Below, piece after piece: positions 48,721 through 63,100 of a stretch of 64,000 bases of DNA. Location: NCBI GenBank assembly GCA_027886175.1, contig JAJNNQ010000006.1:10933501-10997500 (forward strand). The letters run 5' to 3'. The stretch is from Phylloscopus collybita (Eukaryota > Chordata > Aves > Passeriformes > Phylloscopidae). How positions within the stretch are numbered: position 1 is the first letter of the stretch; every line of letters starts with the position of its first letter. A model generated the notes under the pieces. The model was not told where the DNA came from and searched no databases. It saw only the letters and a list, made by a program, of their open reading frames with translations. The position numbers and the translations under genes are program-made.

Positions 48721-50809
48721 AGCTTTCAAAGGATTTTGCTTGCCCTACGTCCTTGTTGGATTTTTTTGTACTGGGAAGGGAGGGGACATTAAGGTACAGA
48801 AACTCTTGTTTACCATGTTGGGAAGCATGTTTATTTGTTTGTTTGGTGTTGAATACAGTTTTGTGCATAAATGACCCTCTCTCTTTTGCACAATTTTTGT
48901 TGTTAGTACTATTATGATTATTTCAGTTTTCAGCAAATTGCTGTTTCAACTTTTAATCTTTCCTAGTGTTCCTCCATTACCGAAAGGGGTGGGGGGAAAA
49001 GGGAGCTGCCTGAGTGGGTTTAATTTTTTAGCTCAGTTTTAAAACCAGCACAAAAAGCTGTGCTAAATAGAATGACCTTTTTGAGTCAATGGCTATTTCC
49101 TCTGTTTCCTTTGTTATGTTGATCCTTTTTACCTTTTTACAAAAGTATTTGGGTAGAGTAGATTAGCTGTATTTCTACTTGAACAAAAAATAAAAAATCC
49201 TCAAAACCACAAAGATAACAGAACTTCATAAGACTTTGTTAAATCAAAGAAATACATTTCTGTGGCATATTTCCCTACTCTCACTTTCCTGGAAGTTATA
49301 TAGGCGAATGTAGGCTTGATGCAGTCAGTGAAGCTGACAAATATGTATCAGACTGTGAACTTTATGCAATATCCCTTTTTCTCTTCTCAGTCATATGTGA
49401 GAAGGAATTGTCCTTCTGTCCATATTAAAGATGTGACATACCCTGAGACCTGTATCTGTGTTGTTCACCCAAGCATCTTGTAATTCAGAAGTGGCAAGAA
49501 CACCTTTGCTCTGAGGCAAGCCACAGGTGTTCTACACGTCCACAACATTTTACATGATGTCAGACCTCCTGGAAAAGACCTGCCCAACATTAATGACGCA
49601 ATGTTGCAGCAAGGGCCGATAGAAGACAGTGAGGATCTCTGCACTGTGGTCAGCATGACCAGCCTCATTCAGAGAACAGAAACAGACCTGGGTACATGCT
49701 GACAGGTGAATAAGCTTCATCCTTCTCCTCAGCCATGTATTAGAGTTCAAACGCAGATCTTCACTGAAGAATTTTTGAAAAAAACACTGCGTTGATCCCA
49801 TGCCTAGCCCTACATTTGCACTCTAAGATGTATGGCCACTTTCCTAAATAAAAGAACTCTAGGACGAAACTTAAATAATATCAGTCTGTGCCTTCATTGT
49901 TTAGCTGTTGGCTCCCTCTCTGGCTGTATTCTGGCCTGCTCCAACAAGTTCCCCTCAAAATAATACCTTGGCAGAGATCAAGGAATATGTAATCTTAGGG
50001 ATATCTCTCAAAAAGTCTATCTCCTATGGGGCTCTCTCCAGACACCGGTGTTCAACTTTACCCCAGGGGGACTTTGCACCCTCAGCAATGCCCTCACACC
50101 CCATCCAACAGAACACAACACATTTTCCTCAGTTTCCTACTCTGGAATATGAGCCACTTCACTGAGCTGCAGAAAAGCCCTGTTTTTCACTTTTTAAAGC
50201 AGTTTAAGCTGTCAAGACATACAAAACACAAGGATTAGTATCAGACCAATAGAAACACCACACCAAGTAGGGAGGAACTCCAGAACAGAGTGCTCCATGT
50301 GTGGACACAGCACGTTTGCTCATCCTAAGTACTATAGTTACAAGAGTCTTCAGTCTGTTTGTCTGCTGGGATAGATATTGGTCCCTTGTCTTGTTTTATT
50401 TAGCATTATTGATCTAACCAGACTGTCCTGTGAACTGGGCGCTTCAGTTTTAAACATCGTTGATAAAGGATATCCTGAACTACTGAAAAAATGTAGGAAA
50501 AAAAATGCCCAAGCTCATATGACGTGTTCTATGCAGAAAGCAGAAGAAGGCAGAATCATTGGAGCTGGAATTCAATAGGAGTGGCACTGCTATAGGCAAT
50601 ATTCCCAGAAGAGGCGATGGCATGCACTAGTAAGCAGAAGGAGCACTCAGAAGGCCTGCACCATAACTGTGTTCCTTCTTCCACTGTGGGTTCTGTGTTT
50701 ATGCTTTCCTTTCCTTCTCAGTTGAAAGAAGAGGACAAACTACTCAGTAGCATAACATAACCATTCCTGTCTAATAAAGGCACTGCACAATGTCTTCATG
50801 CTTTTTTTG

Positions 50810-51010
50810 AATAATGTGCATACCAGCTCTGAGAATTACGAAATTACCATTTCAACAGAATTCAGCGCTGCTGCCATGAAAAGTTTGTAAGCGTGACAGT
50901 TCACGCTGAAATTAATGCAAATGGCTTTTGTGTTTGTTTTGGAGATCTCTCTATCTTAATTCATATATCAAAGTTTGGTAGTTGGTGCATCCATCAGGCA
51001 TTCCTCAGTG
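50810..51010. promoter_or_regulatory. Candidate conserved enhancer with POU octamer and inverted repeat
   Basis: Contains an exact octamer ATGCAAAT (50915-50922, within ATTAATGCAAATGG), a perfect inverted repeat GCGTGA-CAGT-TCACGC (50891-50906), GAATTACGAAATTACC and TATATCAAAGTTTG (TCF/LEF type). Retention of CpGs in the palindrome suggests constraint in AT-rich sequence. Strong candidate by motif content, conservation untested. Confidence 0.4.
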
Positions 51011-53990
51011 CTTTTCAAACCTTCAGAGAAGTAGTCTAACTACATTACTGACTTAGATTTCAAGTCATTAAGGTGGGAACATGTAAGGAAAAGCACATCT
51101 CGATCTATAAGGACGGAAAAGAGTGTTTTAAGAAAATGTAAGTAAATAAAGAAATATTTTATTAGAAATAAAAAATAATGATAGCAAAAATAACTCAACA
51201 AGTAGGGGCTTACTGCTAAAAACCTTTTAGCTTTTGTTGACAAAAGATAATAATATTGAAATTGTGATTAGAAAGAGATGAATTTCACTGTAAGGTTTCC
51301 TTGGTGGACTTATGCCAGCAATTAGCCAATTGAAAGTACTTTACCAGCAGCAGTATTCAGTATTCCAGAACCACTCAAAACAAAAAAAAACCAGCTCTCC
51401 ATATGAAAGAGAATAATTCTGACACCACAGGTGCTGGATTGTAAATTTGTATTTTGTGTGAACAAAGAATTAGTGCCAACCCTCCTTATCCAAGAGAGAC
51501 AATCCTGATCCTTCTAGGCAATACCTGCGTCAAAATGCCACTCATAGACATACCTAAGAAAGTTTTTAATTGACTGCCTGGTGTATAATTAGTGTTTTGT
51601 CATACAGAGCTCAACATGACTGTAAAAACTGACCAAGAACCTGCATAAGTATGTGGATTTCTAGCCTGTAGCCAGAGACTGCAGCAAAGTACTTGTCTGA
51701 GAGCTGCAAGACAAACAAGGGTGGAACTAAAAATTCTGGTTTACAGGAAGACTGTTTAGAAGACTTCAGATATAACCTTCTGAAGATGCAATTGTGTGAT
51801 GCAATTGTGTAATGCAATGAGGGAAGCCTGGATTCTCCTAGGACATAAATGTCATTCTGTAAAGTTTCTTAGAATTTTAGTGTATATCCATCTCTACTAT
51901 GGTTTTTCTAGAAAGTCAGTGTACAGAGTTTAAAAATACAACTCTACTGGTAAATAAAGCAGTGAGTGCCTAGAAATGCTTCTATGTCAGTTAAAGCAGT
52001 CTGTGACAAGATTGTGGCTAATAGAGCAAGCAGCCTACAAATAGGATTTTATTTTGACTGTAAGGGACCATTTCCAATGGACTGTTTGCAAACACCAAGG
52101 CTCCTTGAGAGAAAACCCCTTCCCCCATCTTAGCATAGATCTGGTTGTTCCCTGCTAGAGGGCCTGGGAACTTTACCAGATAGTCATAACCTAGACTGGA
52201 TTTGAGTAAAAGGTCACCTAGGAAGTTTGTGGCAGAGCCAGTGATTCTGCCGTATCATAGACCGCCTACCTGAAAAATATAACTTATACAATAAAATCAA
52301 AATAAAACTTACTTCCAAAAGTACAGCAGTTTTTAATACTATTCTCCAGCCTTTAGAATAAAAGGGAAAATGTAGATAGTACATGTAGAAGACATACAAA
52401 GAAAAGCCTTGTGATTAACAGAGTAACATTGCTTAAAGAAGTTTCAAAATACCATTTCTACAGGGGTACTTATCACAGACAAGGAGGGTAAAATGAAAAT
52501 AGAAAAAGTTGGAATCCATTTATTTAAGTGCCTGCAGTTATCATTTCAAGGCAAATGAAGCAATAATAAATACAGAGCATTTGAAAGAAAGATAATCTGT
52601 ATCCACCACATTTTAATAAACAGTAATCACAAAAATCAATGTGGGCACATTGGAGCTGCTTTTCTATTAGTTTTCCTATTACTGTTCTCCCTTTCTCTTC
52701 TTTCACCTCCCTTTTCTATCTAATATTTAATGGAATGATCTCTAGTCCCTACTGTTTTACTGTCTGAACTTTTGTCTTTATTTTTCTTTCATAAGCTGGG
52801 TTTTAAACATAAAAATTAATTTCCTCACTTGTATTATCAATATTACCAGTCCTAACACCTAGCAGACAGTATATCTCTTAATTTGTTTTCTTTTTGCAAT
52901 CAATAGGCCAGAACTGCTTTTTGCTAATTTTAATCAGTATTAGGGTGACTGAGAAGGATGATGCTTCCCACCGTGAAGTCTGGGAAGGAGAAAGTGGATC
53001 AGGAAAAAAAATCAGATAAGTTTATTTTAAAAGTATTATCTGTCACCAGCCAATTTTAAAACACCACTAGGTATGTACAAGATCAAATTTTACAGATATT
53101 TAGTAAAAACATTATTTTTTTTCCAGGCAATAAAAAAGTCAGCAAAATCAACATTTTCTGGAAAGTACAAATACTTTCTTCTCACACAAACATAATTTTG
53201 TATCAGAGAACCACTGAAATTAAAGCATAATACAAATATTTAGAGAAATTCTGAAAAAATAGTCTAATTTAATGCACTTTCTTTATACCAATGTAGAAAT
53301 GAGGAAAAAAATTGGCCACTGGGTAGAAAATAACATTAGAGAAAATTATAAAGTTATTTTCAGTCAAATAGGCTTCTGGATTAAAGAGTGAGCTAGGTGT
53401 CTCCAGAAGAAATTTGTTGCATCCTGAAGTAGATGCCTAAGTGAGAATGATTGAATCATCACATGTCCATCTCTCCTTGTTAACTGCAGAGGATGCAGTT
53501 CTTGATATTTACCTCTTATACAGGTAGAGCCATGTAGGTGAATCCCATTCTACAGAACAGAAGTAGGATATCAGAACAACAAATAAATTGAAGAATGCCA
53601 ATGTACCCTCTCAGCCACTGCTCCACAAGAGGGTTTTCCTGGATATTGCACAGGGTACCTCCCCTTGTGTCAGGTAAGTACAAGTGTCTGAAGGCCAATG
53701 AAAACCTGAATATTCCTTAAGAAAATACATCTGGGTCAGCTCAGAGTAGTTTTGGCCTTGAATATACCCTGGTAGCTTAACATATCCATTTTCATGTTAT
53801 TTACTATGATGTTACCAGAGGATGAGATAAAAATGGGAACTATGTGTTCTGGGCACTGTACAAAATAGCAAATGGATCTTCTCCAAAGGACTTTCAGTCT
53901 TAGTAATAGATGGACAAAATAAGGAAAAGGGTTATGACCCAAAAATGGAGCCAAGAATCATGTCAATTCCTAAATTTACTTGATGGATTC
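51011..53990. other. Intergenic desert, block 5
   Basis: AT-rich unique sequence with one short tandem repeat at 51785-51818. No gene, RNA or transposon recognised. Confidence 0.5.
51785..51818. repeat. 13-bp tandem repeat, about 2.6 copies
   Basis: GATGCAATTGTGT is repeated twice exactly (51785-51797, 51798-51810), followed by a partial copy, AATGCAAT. Short local duplication. Confidence 0.85.
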
Positions 53991-54008
53991 ATTTTTTTTT
54001 TTTTTAAG

Positions 54009-54128
54009 GAGATTGCTTTAGCTGAAAGAGAAGAGCCTAAAATACAAGCAGACCAGAATGGGGAAAAAAGTTTTGTGGAAACACTGGTGGATGCTGATTC
54101 AATGAAAAGACTAAGAATGGATGGATAG
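54009..54128 (+). other. Possible terminal coding exon, unproven
   Basis: A textbook acceptor (T14 then AAG, AG at 54007-54008) is followed by 39 open codons and a TAG stop at 54126-54128. The peptide begins EIALAEREEPKIQADQNGEK and ends KRLRMDG. It is charged and free of low complexity, like a real protein C-terminus. I do not recognise it. The frame is also open upstream through the acceptor, and no AATAAA is seen in the next 150 bases. It could be an exon of an unannotated gene, a decayed exon, or chance. Confidence 0.2.
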
Positions 54129-57100
54129 AAATGATGACTTGGTTTAGAAAGGCAACTACACAGCATGATAATCTGTGAGCCACTGGCTCATCTATTTGTC
54201 TGATTTTTTTCTTATTATTTCCTGTAAGTTATGTGAAAGTATTGAAAAATAATGACAACAGAGATTTGAGTGCCCCCAGAATATTTGTGTGGGATGGTTT
54301 CCTGATAAGCCCTCCCTTTAAAATGAGATCTAGAGGGGGATGACAAAAATAAGTCCCACTGTTCACAGCCACCAGTGCAAAAGTTTTTCATGTGTCTTTG
54401 TAGCTGCATCAGCTTCAACTTCTACGTGTAAGTTTGTACTCTATGTTGATATTTTAACAAATGACCTGAATCACAGCTGTGGTAGGCAGATTTCTACATA
54501 TAAATTAACACTGTTAATGTCAAGTAGTCAAGGTTCAGTGCTGACCATCATTTTACATTATGTCATGTAAAGACTGCAAATATCATGTCCCTATGTTGCC
54601 TGTTTTTACTGACAACCAAGCATCCTAAACACTGTAGCATTTTGTCAGTTCAGCAGATCCAAAGCCATCCATCACTGCTGCTATTTCTGTCATACGCATT
54701 TAACTTCAGCATCAGCCAGCAGTCTGCAGTCTTGGTTACTGATCAGTATCATCACAACTGTCAGATGGGGAGTGAATTCTCTTTCTCTCCAAAAGTAGGT
54801 TCATGTAATGTTTGATATAGATACTTTGCTTAACAAGTTTTCCGAGTCATATTTGATATTTGAGTATGGGAATGTTTCCATCATGATCTTTCATAATTTA
54901 TTTACATTTGTAACATCTTTGTAAACATTTTAAGCATCAATATTGGCTGTTCCAAGGGTGCATGTTTTCTTCTTCCCAACTGTCATAGTCCAAAACCCAT
55001 GAGCTTCCAGATATTAAGGAAAGGGGTTCAAGAAATCCTACAGCCTTAAACACAGTTGATTTCAAAGACATGTAATAAAACTAAGGACATTTTATTGAAG
55101 TATTGCTATGACAGTCTATTTTGATTTCAAAGGTAATTTTTTTTTTCACTTTTTCTGTGAAAATGAATGAAAGATTAAGGAAAGTACCCAAACAAAGTAT
55201 AAATCCTATTGATCTCAGATTGTGATCTAGTAATATTCTGGAATAAGGTAGAAACACTCTGATTAATAAGCAGTTTGAACTCCTCCTTATCTTTTATCTT
55301 TTTACAAAAGCTTCCTCTTCAAACTTGTCTGAAAACAATCAGATGAAATTTTAAAAGGGAGGACTCTCTCAGATTGCAGATCAACTGGATTTATTTAATG
55401 AAGAAGTTTTAAATTAAGGCAAAAAGCTTTCAGGGAGTAAGGTGGTGCTCCTGCAGCAGTGTGATGACAAAATCCAACCACTGTAATCTTCATATATTAA
55501 AAAATAGAAATGCTATCTAATATCTTGTGATTTAAATAAGCATAATGATTTAAGAGATTCTTCTTTTTATTGACTACAGAATTTTTTTAATAGTTGAATT
55601 CTTGCAAGCTAAAATTTATAGAAATAATCCAATCATTTACAACCTAGCGTAGTTGTCCATAACATCAACAATAACTCTGACTGGAATTATTGTCAAAGTT
55701 GTAAATTAAAAACTAATATATCCCATACCTGAGGAACCTGTGTGTGTGTATGCACCTATATACACAGGCACAAACCAAATACTGAATAAGCATAGATCTT
55801 TGAAATTCAGAGCAAAAAGAAAAAAGCACATATTGCGAGTACTGAAGATTTAGTTTCTTAACTAAGGCTAGGTCAAACAAATCATGAAGATGACTGTTCA
55901 CTAGACAGATATATTTATTTACTGTATATATGCATCTCAAAAATTGTTGGTGTTTTTCTTTTTTTAATACAATAACAGAATTTAATTATAAATTAAATAT
56001 ATTTTCTATAATAATAGAATTTCAATTTTTTTTATATTCTTCATTACAACCTTGGAGAAGTCAAGAACTATTAATTTTCCTAGTAGACAGCTGTTACTTC
56101 TTAGTAGAGTGATTGGACTGTGATATTTGCCATTTAAAAAAATCATTAATACAAGCTGAAAATTAAGGAAACTAGGGAAATAAAATGAAATAACTTCAGA
56201 TCCCTGCATTTCTCTCTCTGGATTCATTTTTTAATATGATAAAATATAAAATTATTTTCAAAGAAAAATAATAGGAAAAAGTCCCTGAATCCTTTCCTCA
56301 TAGTTACTTCTAATGCTATAATAATTAACTCTAAAATAATGGTGCATTAGTTAATCACCATATTGCAATGGAATTTCCATGGATACACATATAATGTGGA
56401 TATTAATAATAGGCTGGTTCATCATAATTCATCTTTTAACAATTAATATGAAGTGAATGAAAGAATGACCGATTAGTCACTTATTGGCGAAGGAAGATGT
56501 GCAATCATGTCCCTTCTGTACTAAACACTTTTTGTTAAAAGATATTTTTTTATCTATAGTAGCAGAAAAGATGATAGGAAAAGGTTAATGCTATGAATAT
56601 TTCTTCTATTTCAAATCACCATCAGATGTATTGGTACATGTGAGAATACTTTAAGAGTTGTCACTTGTTTTAATTAGAAAGCACAACTATTCATATGAAA
56701 TAAGATGGACTCAATAGAGGGTGAAAAACATACTTTTATACATTAAACTGAATAATTCAATTTGTCTTTTTTTATTTTTTTTCCAAAAAAAAAATGGTTG
56801 CTAAATGGTTGGACTGGAAACCTGACAAACAGCTCATAGAATGCAGTGCATATGTGGTCGTTCTGAAATTATTCCCCCAAAACCTGAATTGTTTTAAGGT
56901 AGTTAGAAAAATGTAAGTTATCTAAGTAATTGTTCTAATTGTCTAATATATGCAGGGCCATAGAAGGCCATAGATGGCTAGGGTAGGCTTTAGTTAGAAT
57001 GCAAGTTTTTGCAATCCATATTCTGATACTGAAATCTACACTTATCCACTGCTTAGCCTGGAGGCTCCACCCAGAGCTCAGGGCAGCTGATTGGGGAAAA

Positions 57101-60100
57101 TTTACAGCAATACATGAAGGATGCATCCGAGCTTCACACCAGTCTATTAATGTTGGTCTATTTATTAGAAGGAGTTGAATGCTAATATAATTGACCTCTG
57201 TGAATTACCTTAGTTGTGAGAACACTTCAGTAGAGAGGAAGCATTTCTACATCACTGCCTTGAGTGCTTTCCTGCTCTGGGAGTACCTAGCCTACTTGTC
57301 AGTATAGTTTGAGCAAAAATGACTCCAGTGCTCTTCATTTCACCTCTCCCAATGTCAATGTGTCTCACAGAGAACAGAGCTCTTACATTTAAATAGCTCT
57401 TTTAATTTTTTCTTCATTTTATATGTATATGAATAAAATAATTATATAAATCTGAATTTGTTTCTTTACTTTTAAACATTGATAATTAAAAAAAAATTCT
57501 TTTGGAACTCATTTTAACCAGAGAAATTTCAAGTTCACTAAAGAAGTATACGTCTTGACAATCAGAAACATTTGCAGAGCAGCTTTTATAAATGTTTCAG
57601 CTTTGTGTGCATTCTGATACTAATAAGGAAGACAGTATTTCTGTGCAGGAGACTATAATATGCATTTTATGACCATATTTGTCTCCTTCAGCTTTTACTA
57701 GGGACAATCTTCAGATTATTTATAAGTGGATAATTAATATTTACATTAATATATTTTAGTCTTATTTAAATAAATCAAGTGTCACAGTTCAATTTTCTAA
57801 CAGTGACACAAGTCCCCAGTGAGCAGAGGAATATGTTGACATTGACCTCAATGTTCAAATTGCCACAATACAGTCATAAAAAGTTTAAAAAAATAATTAA
57901 AAAAATCAACAAATCTATCTTTTTTTTTTTGCTTGCTTGCTTCTCGTTGCTCTAGGATATGTCCCATCTGGTCCATATTTAGATGAATGATTATGTATGT
58001 CACTCAGTACCAGAAAAAAACCCTAGTAATTTCATTTGGTGTTTACTTTCCAAAGATGAATCAGAGTTCTCAGCAATGGCTAGGGAATAGTGCTATGGTA
58101 GAAGAAATGTATGTGTTAGTTTATTTTCTGAAGTGTCTAATATGCTCCGTTTCATCTGAGCAAAAGCTAGAAGAATAGCAATCATGCAATGAGACAAAGA
58201 AAACTGAGAAACAACATAGAAGGAAAAGGACTCTGATGTATCTGAATAGTATTGAGTTTGCTTCAACAGCATTAATCCATTTTTGGCAAGTGAAGTATCA
58301 TGCTATCTATAAAAGTGCAATTGCTATCAATACCTTATATTCTTAGAGAAAATTCCATCCCAGAGGTTTACATGAGCTTCATTATTGCCAATTTATAAAA
58401 CCACAAACTAAGCTTTATTTAGAACCCAAATTTTCTAAAGAATATCCTGTTTACCTAGTGAACATTTTTATTACTCCAGCAGCATGAACCACTGTATGCC
58501 TTATCTGGATCAGTCCAGAAAAAGGCTGCAGAAGCAGAATAATCCTGTTTGTATTCTACATGAAATTTCAGGACTCTGGTTTCTGGCTCAAGTTTCTGTG
58601 AGACATTTAGGTATCATGCATGCATTTCAAGAGCAAAGCCAGTTGCTCCTTTGTCACTGGGAGAATCTGGAAGGTATTAAGGATAGCCAGAGTGATTGGA
58701 GAATGTTGAGCAAAGGGTAGGGTCAATTATTAACCCTAACTATCTTCAAATGTCTTGGTGAAGGTGTCAAGTACTGTCTCCCTTTCACTGATAAGAACAG
58801 ACGCATAGGACAGTCTGTGGATCCGAGTTCTGTCACACACTGATTTTATCTGGCCACATCTAGAACAGCGTTTATTCAGACAGCTAGGAATATTTAGGCA
58901 TATCATATGATTTTCCTGGTTGCAAACACTGAAGTAATAATTTAAAGCACGTCTTTAGTGTCTCTGTGCTGTGTCCAGCTTTATGTGTCCTTTTCCAAGT
59001 GGCTTTGTCAAATTTCTCAGGGATATTGACAGTTAGCTCTTGGAGGTGATAAAACACCAGTCGACAAAGTCATCGGTGTTTGTGAGAAAAAGGTACTCAA
59101 GACAGACAGCAGTCTTACACAGACTATTATTTCAGTCAGACTTCTGGAGTGCTTTGTGAATGGAAAGAGCAGTGAGGTGGCTCTGTCTTGCATTTTCTAT
59201 TCTTTGTCAATTCCCCTCCTTTTTAGTGTAGAGAGCCCAGTCAAGTTTATCCTAGCAATTCTGAAGATTTCTGTCTGTTGATACCAAAATGCTGTGGAAA
59301 ATCTAAACAAATTTTCACTGTAATCAGAGCAAAACTGAGAATTTAGGATTTTCAAAGACAAGAAAATGGCTATATTAGGAATACTTAACCAAAATCTAAG
59401 ATCAACTTTTCATGTGAGTGGGATGTCCTAGTTCTATCTGTATTACTATAGCAACCAGCTAATTATTCTACTCCTCCTCCACTGCCCTTGTATGCACGGA
59501 ACCTTTTTTTTTTTCCTTTTAGGATCTATTCACAATCCAAGATATATGGAGAGGTGACGGTGCCAACTTCTTGTTCTGAACTATTTTTGCAAACTGAAAT
59601 TTCCCTTAAATCTTCATCATAAAGCAAATCAAAGGGTTTGCAGATAAAAGAGGCAAATCAGTTTGCTTTTTGGAGCACACGCTTGGAATGTTTTTTAAGA
59701 TACTGCCTGAAGTGGTAATGGTAATGACAGTAATGTACCTCCTGATTTTGCACAGAGCTTCATTTTTGCATCACATTTTCAAAATCCTCAGGATTTTGAG
59801 TGCCACTGTAATCAGAAAAAGCAATGGTAATTTCAAATTTCATTTTTTTAAAAAGTTTGAGGGTTTGTTCTTTTATTTCCTCACTTTTTTTTGGATTGGG
59901 GAAAAAAACACCATACTGAAAAAACAAACAAAAAACCACCACCAAAACCCCTCGAATCCACAGCTCTTACCCCCTGTGATGGATTTAGTGGAGGAAAGAG
60001 AAGGTGTTAGTGGGATAGTAGATTGACTCTTCCCTGGGAGCTAGCTGCCCCTGTGCTTATCTGCAGAGCAGCTCTGCCTGGCACAGAGTAGCAGGCGACC

Positions 60101-63100
60101 TGCTAGGGCAGCAGAACCCACATGGCACTGCCTTTGGCCTGGCTGTGCTGCACCCTTCAAAACTGCCTTGAGAAAAGAGTGCAGATGTTCTTAATGAGAT
60201 CTGTTTGGCATCCTGTGTATACACAAGGAAGCAGAAAACTATGCAGCTTCCTGCTATCGACAAGCAGCCTTGATAAAGCTACTGCAGGGAGACTGGTTTA
60301 TTCAGGCCTGCTTAGTGTCATAGAAGTGAAAGCCATTTTGTCACTGACTCATTGTGAGCTCCCTTTAGAAGTCTTTTGGGACAAGATTGCTTCTTTGAAT
60401 TTATTTTTATTAGCAGTTAAACTTGCAGAATATGATCAGATTTCCTCTTTTAGCGACTGCTTGGTGGACAGCTTCAATTTGTTTTTCTTAAATATGAGTC
60501 ACTGTAAAATGTGATGAAGAGAGTTAAGAATTATATCTACCTAGAATAAATTGGAATTTAGCTTAAGATGTAATAGTGTTTACGAAGATTTTCAAAATTA
60601 TCCATCAGAAAGATGGGATTGCTGTTGTAGTTCTTTAGCAGGAAGCCCATATACTTGACTGAGAGGTAGATGAGGAAAAAGAAAAGGAGTCTTGACTGAG
60701 AAATTGCCCTTTCTTTCCCCTTCCAGGCTCCCACTGGGGAAAGAAGAGAGGGAAAGGGTATACATACCCTATGTCTTATTTACATATAAGACTGGTGTTT
60801 GTTGGACAACATCCCTCCTCCTGGGATATCAATGTGAAGTGAGAAACAAATGTTCAATTGATTGTTTAACAGCCTTGTCTCTGCTCAGATGCCACTAACC
60901 AAAACGTGAAGCGAGAGCATAAACAGTGGCAGAAAAGACTAAATCATCTTCTACTTGTTGAAAATGCCTAGTACGTATGTCCACTTTTTTTTTTTATTTT
61001 AGATTAAAATATTCAATCTTTTTCTCTCTATTGGATGCCACAAAGTAATAAGGTTCTCTCATTTACTGAGCTGACCTATCTGTTCCATGTGGGGCTCTAA
61101 TTATAAGTCAGGGAGGGAGAAGAAAATGCTCTTGGTAGAAATTTGCTTCAGATTTTTTAATTTTACTTTACAGATCTCTCTTATAATGCATTCCTGTGGT
61201 TTCGTTGGGTGAGATGATACTTAGTTTAAGAGTCTCATGCTAAGTTAGTGACATTTCCTTGAAGCTGACTGCCTCCCTGCACAGATAATGAAACATTTAA
61301 TCAGCTTCCCCACAGGAAACTGATCTTAACTTTTAACCTTTTTTTTTTCCCCTGCTTGGACAAAGCAAAAAAGAAAACATCTTTAAAGTGTTTATTCAAT
61401 CTAAACATTAGTTTGCATTTCTGAAAAGTTTTGCAGCTTTTGGCTTCACAGAATTCAGAATTGAAAGGGTCAAGGGTTTGAAACCTTCAGGGAAGGACAA
61501 GACAGTAACTGCTTCATGCTGCAATTGCACATGGGTAAAAACTGATTTCAGTGCTGTTGTCAATTATTTCCATGCTATCTGTAGATAGTTACAAGTATTG
61601 TTTTCACCTAATTCTTACATGAAACATTCTGTGATTCACTAGGCCGTATTGCTGTATCATTTGCAGCTTCCTAATGTGAGTGGATCTCCACAAACAAGTG
61701 GAACAATTTGATTGGTGGAAAGCTAGGGTTACATACATCTAATGTAACAATTATATTTGGTACATGATGACATATATATTTTAGCAGCAAGAATTTTCCA
61801 ATAAAGCAAATTTACATTGGCTAAAGAGAAGCCACTTATTCGGTGGGTATTGGTCAGTTTACTATAGCAGTTTCTTATGACCTTAAAATTTATTGATCCA
61901 GGGATTTATGCAGTCATAGATGATCTAGAAAACTCGACAAATTACTCTTACTCAGATGAGACATACTCATTCCTAAATCATATCAAGTAAATTAGAATGA
62001 CTTAAATTAAAAATCCTTTAGGTCAGATTACTTTATATCTGCCCTGAACTGAATTTATGCCACAAAAGTAAAGGAAACTAACTACGAGCAGACTTAAAGG
62101 TTGTCTTGATAGATCTCTTTCCTTCACCCTCCCTTGATGCATAGTATTTGTTTTTCTCCAGCTGTACTATTATTCATTGTTGAATTGACAGAGAGCTGCT
62201 GCTGGACTTGTAATTCTGGATGTTGGCTCTTTTTGCATTCAGAGACAGACTGAAAACAGACATAACAGACACACAGTTTGAGAGCATTAAGAATTACGTG
62301 TTCTGTTTCCATCTTGGTTTTAATAATTATGAGTTTGTTATGTCATTCTTGTTATTCATCTGGCTTTTGCCACTGTGGTGGAGCTGCCACATTCTTATTA
62401 AAACCCAAGGTATTCTTTTACTTAATGACACAAAAGCAGCAACTGTGTATAAGATACAGCTTCCTTTCAGTATTTTTGTTTCTGGTTTTGAAGACATACT
62501 TTGTTGCTTGTTTTAGTAACTTTTGCTGTGTCTTATTCAGTCTGATTTTTATTTCTTGATTTTTTTAATCTTCTCCTGCTAGGAATATTTTACAATTCTG
62601 TATTTTGCTTTTTGTTTCTGCATTTTCTTGATATCTCTCCTAAAACATGTAGTTATGTCAGCAGGTCAAGCTCATTCTCCTCCAAATTCATTAGCCTTCC
62701 CAAGGTGATACCAGGTCTTTTCTCTGTTTTCAACCACTAAGTCTTCAGACCTATTGGCCTTACTAGCATTTTTCTGAACTTTATGTGGGAAATTTCTCCT
62801 ATTGAAATCCATAACTTGTTTCTACCAATCTGTTTTCAATAGACAGAATGAATTTATGATTACTTCACACCCCTTCTAGACCTGCTATTCTATCACATAC
62901 TAATTAGTTTTAATTTTGAACGTAAAATACAAAGACCTCTTGCTAATTCAGTTGCTACTTGGTGAACAAACTTGCTAGCTATCACATCAAAAATGGCTGG
63001 TATCTGGTGATATTTTCCAGTTTAGATATGGGAAATACATTTTTCTTGCAATATAGCTACTGATACCATGAATATCTCCAGCACTATTATAAAGATCATA

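Larger units (their letters stand above)
41900..50800. other. Intergenic desert, block 4
   Basis: AT-rich sequence with no supported gene. It contains a CR1 remnant (43528-43935), a near-duplicate 14-mer TTTCACTTATGTAA (about 44003 and 44028), AACC/AAAC low complexity (about 45395-45425), a possible ancient SINE scrap (47560-47640), an enhancer-like block at 47080-47350, and a GC-rich patch at 48290-48720. Nothing else is recognisable. Confidence 0.55.

Noticed and set aside
50378..50578. 66-codon plus-strand frame with a Lys-rich end
   Set aside because: No homology recognised, no exon signals; treated as chance.
60122..60514. 130-codon ATG open frame
   Set aside because: Cys/Leu/Ser-rich, no recognisable domain; one or two chance frames of this length are expected in 64 kb read in six frames.
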